A DNA stretch of 64,000 nt from Kingdonia uniflora (taxonomy: Eukaryota; Streptophyta; Magnoliopsida; Ranunculales; Circaeasteraceae), in assembly GCA_014058105.1 (NCBI GenBank), contig JACGCM010001747.1, forward strand, positions 3,224,001 to 3,288,000, in the 5' to 3' direction. Below, piece by piece: positions 23,468 to 34,435 of this stretch. Position numbers and translations under genes: made by a program. The notes beneath the pieces were generated by a model, which saw only the letters and a program-made list of their open reading frames with translations, had not been told where the DNA came from and ran no database searches. Within the stretch, counting starts at the first letter, position 1. Each line of letters begins with the position of its first letter.

Positions 23468-24912
23468 TAATCTAACCTACCCTACTTGCCTTCCCAAGTG
23501 TTGTTATTGTTAGTTCTTATTGTGATTGTTATTTCTGTAATGCGTTAACGGTTTGCATTATCTTTGTGTAACAGCTTGTAATCCTGAGATTATTTCATTA
23601 CCTTTCTCTAATTTTGAATGCTATTTTAGCTAAATGATAATGGGATGAGAGGTTTAGTTTTAATAGTTTGGTTGAAGCGCCATATCTACGTCAGTAGTAA
23701 ACATGCGAAAGAGGCTGAAAGCCTGGAACATATATTTATTTCTGCCAAAAATATGTTTGCAGAAATTAATTCTCGTTTCCGTTTGCAAATAGGGAGACTA
23801 CAAGCTTTGGAACATATATTTTTCTCACTATGAACGTCTTTTTAGTGTTCTCTTTGATATTCGATTGATTAGGGATCAAACTTTTTCAGATATTGGAGCA
23901 AACTAAAGAGAAAAAAAGATTACCGATCTGGTATTCAGTTACAGTAATTGTGCGAAGATTGGGATTCAAAGAATTGATGGTTGAAACATTAGGCAAAGTG
24001 GAAAATGAAAAATCTAAATATATACTTAGACCAATCAACTAAAATTGGTCTTAGTGACATGACGTCATTAAAGATGAGTGACTCGTAAAATTGTGATTTA
24101 CTACATAGGGAAATGAGGTGGTAAAAATTATATTAGGTGACAACTACATGATATTTCCCTCTCTTTTCTAACAAACAAAGAATTCAAATCACTCATCTTT
24201 ATTACATCACTCGTCATCTTGTCACTCTTTCTGTTACACTCACCCTGTCTCTCTTTGTCCACCATTAGAGGCGAAATTGGGGTTTTTTGAATTAAATCAC
24301 TCCTCTTTGTCCCTGAATATCTCTCAAACAGTTTTTCTCCTCATCTCAAAGCTTATCAGTCGCACTGTGATTAGAGGCAAAATTAGGGTTTGAGAGCTAT
24401 GTAATTGGTTGTTGGTTGATTAGAGAACTGTATTAGACATTAGTTCGTTGGGGTTTTAATTTGGGGCTCCCTTTAATTTGAGTTTTTTTTTTACAGAAAA
24501 GAATCTAGGGTTTGATGTCTGTCTCTTGAACAGTTTCTTAGAGATTGTTGTTGTTATTGGAGATTGTTTAATCTTGAACAGTTTATTAGAGATTGTTGTT
24601 GTCTGCGTCTTGAACAAGAGATTTGTCTGTCTATTTCAATGTATGTTTGTGCTTAATTCCCAATTTATATTCAGTTAGGCTTTGATTTCGAATTGGATGT
24701 ATTTGAAAAAACAAATATTGGTTCTTTCATGCGTAAATGGTTTCGTGCTGATATAGCTCATTTTTTTGTTATATGCTAATAAAGAACATACAGTAGGGGT
24801 TCCATTATAGTTCATAGATACCAATATATGTATGGTTGTTTCCCCTTATCTAATGCATGTTTACAATTTAAAATAAGATGCTCACTGCTAGTGTGAGGTA
24901 TATGACTGATAA
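23468..24912. other. PXC1 3' region and intergenic DNA
   Basis: AT-rich, no gene found. A 48-bp direct repeat with two units starting at 24525 and 24573 (CTTGAACAGTTT.TTAGAG) is the only ordered structure noticed. The PXC1 polyadenylation site lies somewhere in the first part. Confidence 0.55.
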
Positions 24913-25140
24913 ATTGTCGATGCATACGCATGTTTGACAATTTTAAGGAGTTCATATTGTCAGCACTCGACAATTATGCTTGTGCATGTTAAGACTTGCA
25001 TATATAATATTGTTGAGATTGACAATTATGCTTGTGTATGTTGAGACTTGCATATATAATATTGTCGACTGATGCATTACCCGACAATAGTATACACTAC
25101 ATTTGTTACTTTTATGTCGAATAGTGGCATGGTCGACAAT
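24913..25140. repeat. inverted-repeat unit cluster A (ATTGTCGA family)
   Basis: Units with arms ATTGTCGA and TCGACAAT or one-base variants: 24913-24941, 24956-24974, 25009-25026, 25061-25088 and 25114-25140. Also contains a 52-bp tandem duplication (24969-25020 and 25021-25072), rich in TTGCATATATAATATTGT. Lies just before the first PMD-gene ORF. Confidence 0.8.
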
Positions 25141-25214
25141 TCATATACAGTCATAATCCTACCTACTAACACCTCCCTACTTGTATATGGTGTACTTCCA
25201 TTTACAGGTAAACA

Positions 25215-27323
25215 ATGAAAGAAAAACTGCCTCTTATAGCTTCCAATAGAAGAAAAATTGAGTTGGACAGAGAAGACCTAAAACACCCAAACTTTGAAAA
25301 CCTGAAAAGAAGGCCGAGAAAGAGAAAGACTGTTGAGAATAGAACAATGGTCCCTCCAAACACTGTTGAATACTTAGCAGCAGTTGAAACTTCTAATGAG
25401 GGTGTTGGTCAACACAGTGGAGCTGAGACAATGGATAAACGTGACAATGTATATAAAGACATGGTCAATGAAGATTCTCACGAACATAATATCGAAGATG
25501 GCGACGAGCTTCAAGTAAGTTTGGGTCCTGAAAATTAGAGTGAGTCTATCCAAGCTGTTTTGGAAGCTCAACCAACATTCAGTGAATGTCGCGGCGGACC
25601 CGATTGTGAGGTTAATATTGGTAATAATGACGTTGATGAAGGTAACTGTCAGCGCAGTAATGGGGATAATTATCAAAATGAGGGGCTGTAAACAATGACG
25701 GTGTAAGACCAATTGATAATAGTTTGCTCAGTAGCTTCAAGTTTTGTAGAGTGATGTCGATCGCACTAGGCCAAGTATACTATTTAATTATTATTGTTCC
25801 CATTATTGTCTGTTATAATTTTGTGACATAATCCTATTTTTGTGACATAATCGATGTTATTGTTCAGGAAAGCCGTGCCTTCGTGTTCACCATCACCCGT
25901 CAACGTGGGATCCTACGAGGGAACCGCAAAATGTCCAAGAATTGGTTAAGCTGAAGGGTTTAGATAGAATTGGCGCTATATTATACGACAATTATAACTC
26001 CGGGCTTATTTATGCTTTTGTCGAACATTGGAAGCCAGAAACTAATACTTTCCATTTCAAATGGGGAGAGATGACTCCAACTCTGGATGATGTAGAGCAA
26101 TTGATTGGGTTGGCTGGAGAGGGTGACGCCACGGTAATTGGTGGTGCTTGGGGATTCCCCGCCCTTGTTGATGTGTTCAAGAAGAATCGTTTGCTAGATG
26201 TTACTGACTTCAAAAATATGAAAGTTGGTAGTAAAGGGAACTCTTTGTCACTGCCTAAACTGAGAGAACACTTTGCATACAAATTGGAGAAGGTTATCGA
26301 TGATGGTACTACAACAACAACTAAGAAGAAGGGGTTAATAACCATTTTTGTTGCTCGTGCGTATATGTTATATGTCGTTGGTTCGTTCTTATTTTGTACT
26401 AAAAAGGGCACTGATGTGAGCGCGCGGTATCTTGACTTGTTTACCAAGGACAAAGTGGCAAATAAGTGGTCATGGGGATCAACAGTTCTTGTGCACATGT
26501 ACCACAATTCTGGTACAACGTCTCGAGATAATGGGAGGTAATTTGCATGCTGTACCACATTACTTGAGGTGATCCTCGTACTCCTTTACTAAAATGCAGT
26601 GTTGTGTATATGTAGTAGTAATTCCCGTAGGTTTAAAATATGAACTGCCCCTTGGATAAATTATTTCCAGATATGAAATGCTTCTTGGATAAGCAGTTTC
26701 TGATTAAATGTATGAGATGGCACTATCTATGGGATCTATATGTACAATATTGTCGTCATATGCATGAACCTGTTTACTAATTTGATATTGTTTATCCCTT
26801 GTCAATATACATGTAGTCATGAATCTTTGTACATTTCCCAAAGTTTCTTAGGATGCCGATGGAGATGGATTCCGATGATTATGAGCATTGTACTTGTCAA
26901 AAATGGGGTGAATATGTTACAGATTAAAACAGTGGTCCTGCTTTATAAAGTTCATGGAAGCATTGGACAATTACAAAGTTGAGGATGTATGTTCATTAGA
27001 TGTCTTCCCCGTATTTATTTGGTGTTTGTACAATTTTTTCTTTGAATGTCTTTCCCGTCTTTGTTTGTTCTTAACATAATCACGGGACTCTTTTCGTGTA
27101 GGTTGTATGGGACCCATATAGAGATAAAAGGGATACTGCAGATGCGTTCAAGGAGATCACCTATTTCTATGGGCCATTAGCAAGTCCAGACCATGTTGAG
27201 CTCTACTACCCAAGTAGGGTTGTGCGACAGTTCTCTAGGATTCAAGGCATCCCCACAAAGGCACTATCCAAAGGTGTCCAACCTATGGATCTTAAAAAAG
27301 CCGAGAAAATACAATCCTAAGTA
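25215..27323 (+). pseudogene. plant mobile domain (PMD) gene, decayed
   Basis: A first ORF (25215-25514, ending at a perfect GTAAGT donor) encodes a basic, then acidic N-terminus with a KRRPRKRK signal. The PMD follows: an exon from 25868 (PSTWDPTREPQNVQELVKL, FVEHWKPETNTFHFKWGEMT, PTLDDVEQLIGLAGEGDATV) to about 26570, an exon 26817-26986 (HFPKFLRMPMEMDSDDYEHC, LYKFMEALDNYKVED), and 27102 onward (VVWDPYRDKRD, ITYFYGPLASPDHVELYYPS). PMD proteins include the MAIN/MAIL factors and many transposon-borne copies. In-frame stops are TAA 26539-26541, TGA 26820-26822 and TAA 26925-26927, and the frame ends at TAA near 27321. The neighbourhood suggests a transposon-derived copy. Confidence 0.8.
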
Positions 27324-27640
27324 TGAGTGGGTTGATTGCTTGTTTAGGAAGAAGTGGAAGAAATGGGTATTAAAGAAGGATAAAAAGGGACAGAGGGTAC
27401 AAGAGGGGCTGCAGTATGTACGAAGGGATATTTGGAGTGGTTTGCCACTGTCTCGTGGACGAAGATATGTCTCATTACTATTGACTTGGCTGCAAATGAT
27501 GATGTTGGGTTATCTGGAATTCATCTACGGAAGGAAGCCAGTGTTAATGAGGAGGGTGACATATTCGTGGACCAATGTAAAGTTGTTGGTAAACAACATG
27601 ATGCACCGGTTAATACATTTTTTACTAATACGGGTTAACT
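27324..27640 (+). pseudogene. PMD gene, C-terminal part after frameshift
   Basis: Frames shift near 27320 and again near 27400. Pieces PKYEWVDCLFRKKWKKWVLK and, in another frame, KGYLEWFATVSWTKICLI continue the PMD type. Ends around FFTNTG at 27638. Confidence 0.55.
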
Positions 27641-27966
27641 TACTTGCCTTATAGGAACCAAAAATATTTATTCTCTAATATTTTGTTCACTTGTATGCCC
27701 CATTTTTGTAGCTCAATGACCATGCCACTATGTCTCCAACTGGTCATGATTCCATGCAAATACGGGGCAAAACTGACAGGTTGGATCAGTAAATATCCTT
27801 CTTAAATGTCAAACTTCAGAAGCTTAAGGAAGACAAAGATAAATAGTCTTAAGCCAGCAAAAAGCTAGCAGAGGCCCTGAAAGAGAATGTTAATTATACT
27901 CAATGATCAGTAGAGTTATTTTTGTTTCCCACGATGTGTATTGTGTACTATCTACAACTTTATATA
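27641..27966. other. non-coding gap in the PMD gene
   Basis: No clear exon with good splice sites. A Lys-rich stretch near 27800-27880 may be a degraded coiled-coil exon. Confidence 0.4.
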
Positions 27967-28099
27967 ATTGTCGATTATGAATGATATCGACAACTATAAG
28001 ATAAGATACTATGCCCTAATTGTCGGGTAGGTATAACTGATCGACAATAACCTACTAAGATATGCTAAGAAATTGTCGAGTTTACAGTTAGTCAACAAT
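27967..28099. repeat. inverted-repeat unit cluster B (ATTGTCGA family)
   Basis: Three units in a row: 27967-27994 (28 bp), 28019-28048 (30 bp) and 28072-28099 (28 bp). Each has ATTGTCGA/G on the left and TCGACAAT or TCAACAAT on the right around 12-14 bp of unrelated sequence. Confidence 0.85.
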
Positions 28100-29093
28100 T
28101 TATAACTTTTTTGATCAATTTCACATGTTCAGTTTAATTGGCTTTCAGAATAACTGTTTCATCTTATCTTAACCACAGACAATTGAATGTAATATGCTGA
28201 GAGAAACCATTAATCAAATGAAAGAGGACATGCAACTCAAGCGTGTACTTGATGAACAATGTGTAATAGCGTATGCAGATCTACCGGGGCAGTTAGATGT
28301 GAAGGTAAGGTCTTAGGTAAATGTCACTATCCCCTTCATTGTTTATTTTATTCCAAACCCTGATGGTCATAAAAAAAAATTGACTTTAGATATTGAAGTA
28401 TAAGAATTTATAAGAAAAAAATACAAATTTAGGGGCAGAGCTAAGGCAAAGATTTGGCCTTGAAGACTGTAATGAGAGCTTACCTGTGGAGTTTAATAAG
28501 AAGGTAATGTGGTGTGTAGATGTTAATAACCCCTAATTACTCATCCCTTACTCATTCATGCATGTAGCATATTTATTTTGCAAATGTGTACAGTCTAAAG
28601 AGAACGAGTCACTAAAAGAGATCAACGTTCTTTTGATGGAGCAGTTGGACATGCAACTTCCACCAGTTACACCCGTGAGTTTACAAAACCTTCTATTGGA
28701 TTGTGGCTGCATTATTTGTAACTCTGGTAACATTGTTGTTGTGCTACATGTTTAGAATAACTTTCTATTTCCCACATCATCATCCTATGTCAGACCTAAA
28801 CCTCAAATAGCAGTATGATGACGTGTTGTCTGTGTATGAGGAAGTTAAGAAGAAGTTGACTGTGAAAGAAGATTTTGTAAGTTAGTCAAAATGAAATTAG
28901 TTGTAGTTAGTGAAGGGGAGTTTGTGTTTGATTATACAAAAAGTGAATATTTACTTGGGTTTCATAGTAATGACATTATTTAAGTTTAATAATGTGTAGG
29001 ACTTTATTTGTCTGAAAATCAATTTTTTTATTCAATTGGAGTCCCTGTGTCAATATGGGGGAATGAATATGGTACAACTGATCTCTACATGAT

Positions 29094-29215
29094 ATTGTCG
29101 ATGAACTTCATTAATCGACAATTACACCAGAAGTAATTGTCGATTGATTACCCCTCTCGACAAATAATTTTGACTATAGAGAATAGTATTGTTGGTGCAT
29201 GCATTAATCGAAAAT
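29094..29215. repeat. inverted-repeat unit cluster C (ATTGTCGA family)
   Basis: Units at 29094-29122, 29136-29164 and a degraded one at 29188-29215, again 28-29 bp long, in the gap between coiled-coil exons 28814-28876 and 29332-29397. Confidence 0.85.
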
Positions 29216-29402
29216 ATACAAAATGTTTATTCTTAGTATGCTCTACATAAGCGACAGTCATATCACTATTAACTGGCTCCAATCAACTATGCATACATAT
29301 ATAGTTCAACTCTTGTATGTCTTTGGAACAGATACTGAACTGGACATCCAAGTATAAGAAAGAAGCTGTGAGATATACGGAGGAAACTAGTGATCTCGTA
29401 AG

Positions 29403-29414
29403 CCCCCCCCCCCC
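29403..29414. repeat. C12 homopolymer
   Basis: Twelve consecutive C immediately after a candidate splice donor. Confidence 0.8.
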
Positions 29415-30163
29415 GGTCCATATTTAGGTTATGGAATGGTTATTTTACTGTTTATCCTAATGTTGGAGTTTTTTTTTCAGCGTAAAAAGCTGTTTATTGC
29501 TGAAGGGATGAAGAAGACTCTGGAAGTAGATAACAATGAATGTGTATGAGCTATTCCTAACTCTTGTACCTATGTCATTATTGATAAATGTTGTTAATGC
29601 ACTTATTTGTAAAGGCTGTAATATCTAGTTATTGCAGGAGGTTTGGTATCAATCATTGAAGAAGGCACTCACGAGTGAAGGGATGGCAGACGTGGGGGAC
29701 CCAACCTTTGAAGAACTTTTTGAACATAACGATAGATTATTCACAATAGCGCAACAGGGACCCAAGAAAGATTATCAAGAAGACTTCACATTAACGAGGA
29801 TAACTCATGACAATACCATGATTGCTATGAGGGAAAATTTGTCTAAGAAGAAGTTAGATGAAGTTATTTTTATCTTTGAAAGCCGAATACATGAAAATTC
29901 TATTGAATTCAATATTGAAAGACTATCACAAACTTGGTAATTCTATTCATAATTGTATTTTCACAAATTTCTAGAAATTTCTTTGCATATATAATCAGAC
30001 ATTTTACTCATTTGAAATTTTTATCCTAACTATCCTCAGAACAAATGGGGCAAAGGAGATTGGCTACAAAAAAATGGCTTCTTTTACGCTCAAGGGGCGA
30101 CAAATGGATAAACATAGGATAGTCATCAAAGGACAAAAATGGTTTATCAAAAAGAATGCCTAA

Positions 30164-30702
30164 GATCATTTCCTCGGCTTTGTATGGTCTCTTTTTCGCC
30201 TCGAATCAAGGGTAAGAAGTGTTTTATTATGTTATCTTGAATTTTTATGTCACCTTCAACAATTGATTAATGCTAACAAAAAATGAGATCATAAAATAAA
30301 GAATTGCCAAAACTGCAGGGAATTTATGAAATAACACTCGAAGCTTGTAGAAATGCTAGATCATCACAAAATATTGGGTAACGAAGTCTCTATAGTTATC
30401 CTCATGTGTTTCTAATCACAGTTAGTTTTTGTTTTGACAAGGATGCAACTGACTGTTGTGAATTATGATTTTTACCAAGTAAATATTCAGTGCATAATTA
30501 TACCACAAAAGTACTATCCTAGTCTAGCAAGAATATTTCATATTAATAATTCCAAGATGCAAAGTACATACACAAACTATACCCCTAATGCCCTAAAAAG
30601 ATAAAGAGAATAACATAACAAAATAGGGGGTAAAAGATGTACCTAATCAATTGAGTAGACACCGATAGCCTGAATAGATATCAGCGCAATATTGTATCTT
30701 AT
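30164..30702. other. unassigned gap
   Basis: AT-rich, no domain recognised. It lies between the end of the PMD-type unit and the Copia gag remnant, and may contain a degraded 3' end of either. Confidence 0.4.
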
Positions 30703-32560
30703 CTAAGGTATCAACTCATCCTTACGCACCCAAATAACTCGAGTAGTCTTTGGAGATTGAGCTTTTTGAGTATGCATTGAAGATTTCTTGAACATCTTTT
30801 TCTTGATAGGGATCCATTCAACTTGTCTATTATAAGTAACAAATCTGCAATATGATGTATAATGTCCCTTCTTACTACATTCATGACAATAAACAACTCG
30901 ATTGTAAAAGCCCTTTTTGACCTCACCATGAGTGGCTGATAACGTATTATGTTTGGGCAATGAAGTAGCTTTAACAAAGTTTGTGACGTGGGGAGTTTTT
31001 ATGTTAAAAATAGGTTTTTCATATCCAAGTCCCCTTTTTTTACTTTCAGATTTGCCCAAACTTACCATTTTATCAATATTTATCGCTCCATGACAAAACA
31101 TTTGAAGTTTTTGTTGAGTTGTAGCTAAGTCAAGTTTGGATTGATTAAGTTCATCTTGAGTTGACTTAACCATTTCCTCAGCGTTATGAACTCTTTTTTC
31201 TAGCAGCTCAATTTTGTCAATCAGACCTTATTTCTCACTTTCAAGTTTTTCAATCACAAGGCTTGTATCCTTGTTTTTTTCTTTAAGTTCCAGTGTGAGT
31301 GTATTAAATTATTCTTGTAAGATTTTGTTACCTTTATCATGTTTAATGCATTTCACAAAAGTCTGAGTATACAACTCTTTAAGATTAGAGTCCTGAATCT
31401 CACAACTTTCATGATCACTCTGACTTTTAGCAAGACTTTCCAATTCACAGGGGTCAGACTAATCACTACTATTATTCAGTATAGTAGGAAATGCACAATG
31501 TTGAGCATTTTCATTTTTATTAGGATGATCATTATTATTACTTCTTTCATCATTACTGTCATCCTAAGTAACCATAATATTCATAGTCTTGTTATTACTA
31601 TCAATTTTTTTTATTAGGACAACTATGTGCATAATGACCAAACTTATGACACTTATAACATTCAACTTGAATTAGGTCAGTGTCAAGTTTGGTCTGCCAA
31701 TTACTCGATTTAACTTGATCATGAGTTCGCGAGTTATAATTCACCGATTGCCATTGTCATTAAAATTAATAGTTTTTTCACAAGGTTTTTAAGCTGGTTA
31801 CATATAAAGGCAATCTGTGAATCAATATCTGATCATTCATTATCATCCGAAATACTTAAGTTTTCAATCTCTATGGTAACCTTAGAAGATGAAGAGGTAG
31901 ATGAAGACTTCAAAGTAACACTCTTATTCTTATGAGGGTTTTCCATATGCATCTTGAGTTTAAATGTTCGTAACTTTCCAACAAGCGTGTTTGGTTTGAT
32001 TTTTTTAAGATCTTGAGCTTTCTCTATAGTATCACGCCTGTATCTAAAGCTCTTAGGAAGGCACCTCAAGACTTTACGAACAATCTGAGCATCGGAGTAA
32101 GATGCACCTAATGCGGTACTAGTGTTGACAATGTCACTTAGTCTCGCATAAAACTCACCAAAGGGTTTATTCTCATCTATTCAAATATTCTCGAATTGGG
32201 AGGTGAGCATTTGCAACTTGCTTTCCTTGACTATATCATCGCCTTCATAAGTTCGAACTAATATGCCTCAAATATCTTTCGAAGTGGTACAAGCAGAGAT
32301 GTGTCGAAACTCACTTGGGTTCACATCCATAAGAATAGAATTGCGACCCTTATTGTTATAACCAGCAACTTCCTTTTCATTCTTAGACCATTGATTCCTA
32401 GGCTTAAGGACATCTTTAACATAATCGCCCATTCTTTTTATTATGGTAGGGTGCATCCATCTATTCTCGATTGCAATTCAGATATCTTCTCCGAGTGATT
32501 GTAATAATGTGACCAGTCCGACTTTCCAACAAATATAGTATTTGTTATCGAAGAGGGGCA
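30703..32560 (-). pseudogene. Copia gag remnant with two zinc knuckles
   Basis: On the minus strand gag blocks run from about 32560 to 30703: IDENKPFGEFYARLSDIVNT, KVLRCLPKSFRYRRDTIEKA and KPNTLVGKLRTFKLKMHMEN. A first CCHC knuckle (ECYKCHKFGHYAHSC, about 31618-31664), a coiled-coil segment and a second CCHC knuckle (CHECSKKGHYTSYC, about 30840-30885) follow. It ends with TRVIWVRKDEL. Several stops and indels break the frame. No integrase or RT follows, so the element is truncated or gag-only. Confidence 0.85.
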
Positions 32561-32652
32561 AACAATTTATGGGACCTCCAAATCTTTCAGAATCCATTAA
32601 TCTCAAATGCACAAGTTAGGATCCTCACTCAAGCTGCTAAGCCTTCGAGCGT

Positions 32653-32668
32653 GACCACTCTGATACCA
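32653..32668 (-). promoter_or_regulatory. primer-binding site of the Copia gag element
   Basis: On the minus strand TGGTATCAGAGTGGTC, the plant initiator-Met tRNA complement. It marks the LTR border just to the right. Confidence 0.8.
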
Positions 32669-32670
32669 AT

Positions 32671-33510
32671 TAAAATTTCATAGTCCTTGAGATTAATCAA
32701 TTATGAAAAATTAGGTCAAATTTGCTAGGTCGATAATCCTTATATCAATTTTCCAATTACGAAACCCTAGCCTAATTAAAATCAATTGATGATCTAGTGT
32801 TAACAAGTAATAGTCAATAAGTAACAACGCACAATTTTAACCATGTGGGAAACTTTTCTCAGGAGAAAAACCTGCATGTCGCTATCGAATCTTCGACAAC
32901 CAAAATCTACTATGATCAAAGAATTATTACAAGAAGTTCGATTACTTGCAGAATCGATAAACACATCCCGTGGTTACCTCTCTTCAAACAATCTTTTAGT
33001 AATTGATCATTTGTTATCTCAACACCTTCGTTCTCGCAATGCCTTATTGACTTTCATGTTGACTGATAGTGCCAAATCTAGCTGTAGTTGATCCAACGAG
33101 CAATCTCTGACGAGGAGGAACCATGGGATAAACTCTCACACACAAGGACCTCTCTAAACTAGTTTGACACGAAATGATACTAATACATGTATGGATGTTT
33201 CAGAACTTTATATTAGAAAAGGATTGCTGACCTTATATATTGCTCCACAAATGATAACATGGGGACTTAATGGATTATAGTCAAAATAAGAGACAAAGTG
33301 TAGAAAGGAAAATACCATAAAAGGTTACTAGCTAGCTGTTAAACTAGCATAGATAAAAGAAAGGTCAAGAAGCGATTCTTCTTTTATAACACACTTGGAC
33401 CTCTCTCGGGCGGCCTGGTAGGTGGCCTTGGGCAATTAGCTTTTCTGGCCCTGGGGGCTTGGGTTATATTGGGCTTGAGCTTAGCTTTGAGTTAGCTTAC
33501 TCTCTGTTAT
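32671..33510 (-). repeat. probable 5' LTR of the Copia gag element
   Basis: Lies directly upstream, in minus-strand sense, of the primer site. No second copy was found in the window, so the outer limit (about 33510, after GTTATGCA) is a guess. Confidence 0.4.
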
Positions 33511-33861
33511 GCATTCTCCTAACTACTAGTAGTGAGACCTCTTCTGAAGAAACTACTCCCACGTTGTATACTAAGCTTTATAAATACCCATTGTTATGAG
33601 CTTTGACCCTCTCTTTAGTTTTTGATCACAGTTTCACTGAGGTATAAATAACTGTACGCTGTCTTTTTGTATTGAATTACTGTATCATTATTTGTTCGTT
33701 GTATCCTTGAAAGAGATTCGACTGCGAATACTTGTACTTGGGGGTAGGTCGAAATACTCTTTAAAGAAAGTGAAATCCAAACCTCGAGCTCTTTCTTTCG
33801 TTGTTGTTACTGCTATATTGTTTATCAAAGTGTTGTTATTGTGATACACTTCCTTCACCAA
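33511..33861 (+). other. possible LTR fragment of another element
   Basis: A TATA-like CTTTATAAATACCC near 33570, then T-rich sequence ending in GTACTTGGGGGTAGGTCG, resembles the R-U5 part of a Copia LTR on the plus strand. No partner copy seen. Confidence 0.3.
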
Positions 33862-34433
33862 TCCATAATACGAATATAAAAACCTTAGTTAACAAAAAAG
33901 TTTGAAGAACACCAAATCGGTTGGGAAAAATCGATTTAAGAGCTTCAATTGCTTAAACGAAGTTAATTACAATGGAATTACTTTAAACCCTAAGCTTCTT
34001 CCTCAGAACTTTTATTGAACTAACATAAGCTTAAAAAACTAACCTAAGTCCCCTTTATATACTATGGAACTAAAAATACCAGTAGAATGGATCTCAAGGC
34101 AAACCCACGTCTCAAAATAACAACCTGCGCCAAGCTCGTTCGAACGATATTACACTAATTAGTCTTAAACCCTATAAACATAACAACTCGTTCGAACAAC
34201 ATCCAAGCTCGTTCGAACAAAATTTGTCTATGGGCCAAAATTCCAGGGGATTGAACATTGGTCGTTCGAACGAAAATAGGGAGTTATTCGAACGACTTGG
34301 GTTCCTGGGCCAAATTCCTGGGAGATGGAAAAGGGTCGTTCGAACGACTTTAAACCTCGTTCGAACTACTTTACGATAATTTCATTCTTCACATCTGAGT
34401 TTCCTCAAAATGTCCCTAGATCCTCCTAGATCA
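33862..34433 (-). repeat. 3' LTR of the Ty3/gypsy remnant
   Basis: Its reverse complement matches 48640-48985, sharing AACCGATTTGG and AAGCTTAGGGTTT. On the minus strand it begins TGATCTAGGAGG right after a purine tract (AAAGGGGGGAG at about 34438-34449). The U3 part contains seven copies of a TCGTTCGAACGA palindrome or close variant. Confidence 0.8.
34136..34366. repeat. palindromic TCGTTCGAACGA repeats in the gypsy LTR
   Basis: Full or near-full copies at 34136, 34188, 34209, 34262, about 34283, 34336 and 34357. Seven in 231 bp. Confidence 0.85.
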
Positions 34434-34435
34434 TG

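Larger units (their letters stand above)
28179..30163 (+). pseudogene. string of short coiled-coil exons, probable 3' part of the PMD gene
   Basis: Exon-like open segments with AG/GT borders: 28179-28304, 28433-28503, 28594-28674, 28814-28876, 29332-29397, 29481-29543 and 29639-29936, then a final segment about 30041-30163 (IGYKKMASFTLKGRQMDKHR). Most are multiples of three, and each encodes charged, heptad-like helix (QMKEDMQLKRVLDEQ, YEEVKKKLTVKEDF, KKLFIAEGMKKTLEVDNNE). The longest reads KKALTSEGMADVGDPTFEEL. A stop arises at the last junction. The function is unknown. Direction and spacing fit the same transcription unit as the PMD exons upstream, but this is inference. Confidence 0.55.

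Noticed and set aside
26010..26558. Long minus-strand frame opposite the PMD exon
   Set aside because: It mirrors the PMD coding sequence and has no motif of its own.
24913..29215. CRISPR array reading of the repeated inverted units
   Set aside because: Plant nuclear context, units not separated by regular spacers, no cas genes. The unit is an inverted repeat with variable loop, not a direct repeat.
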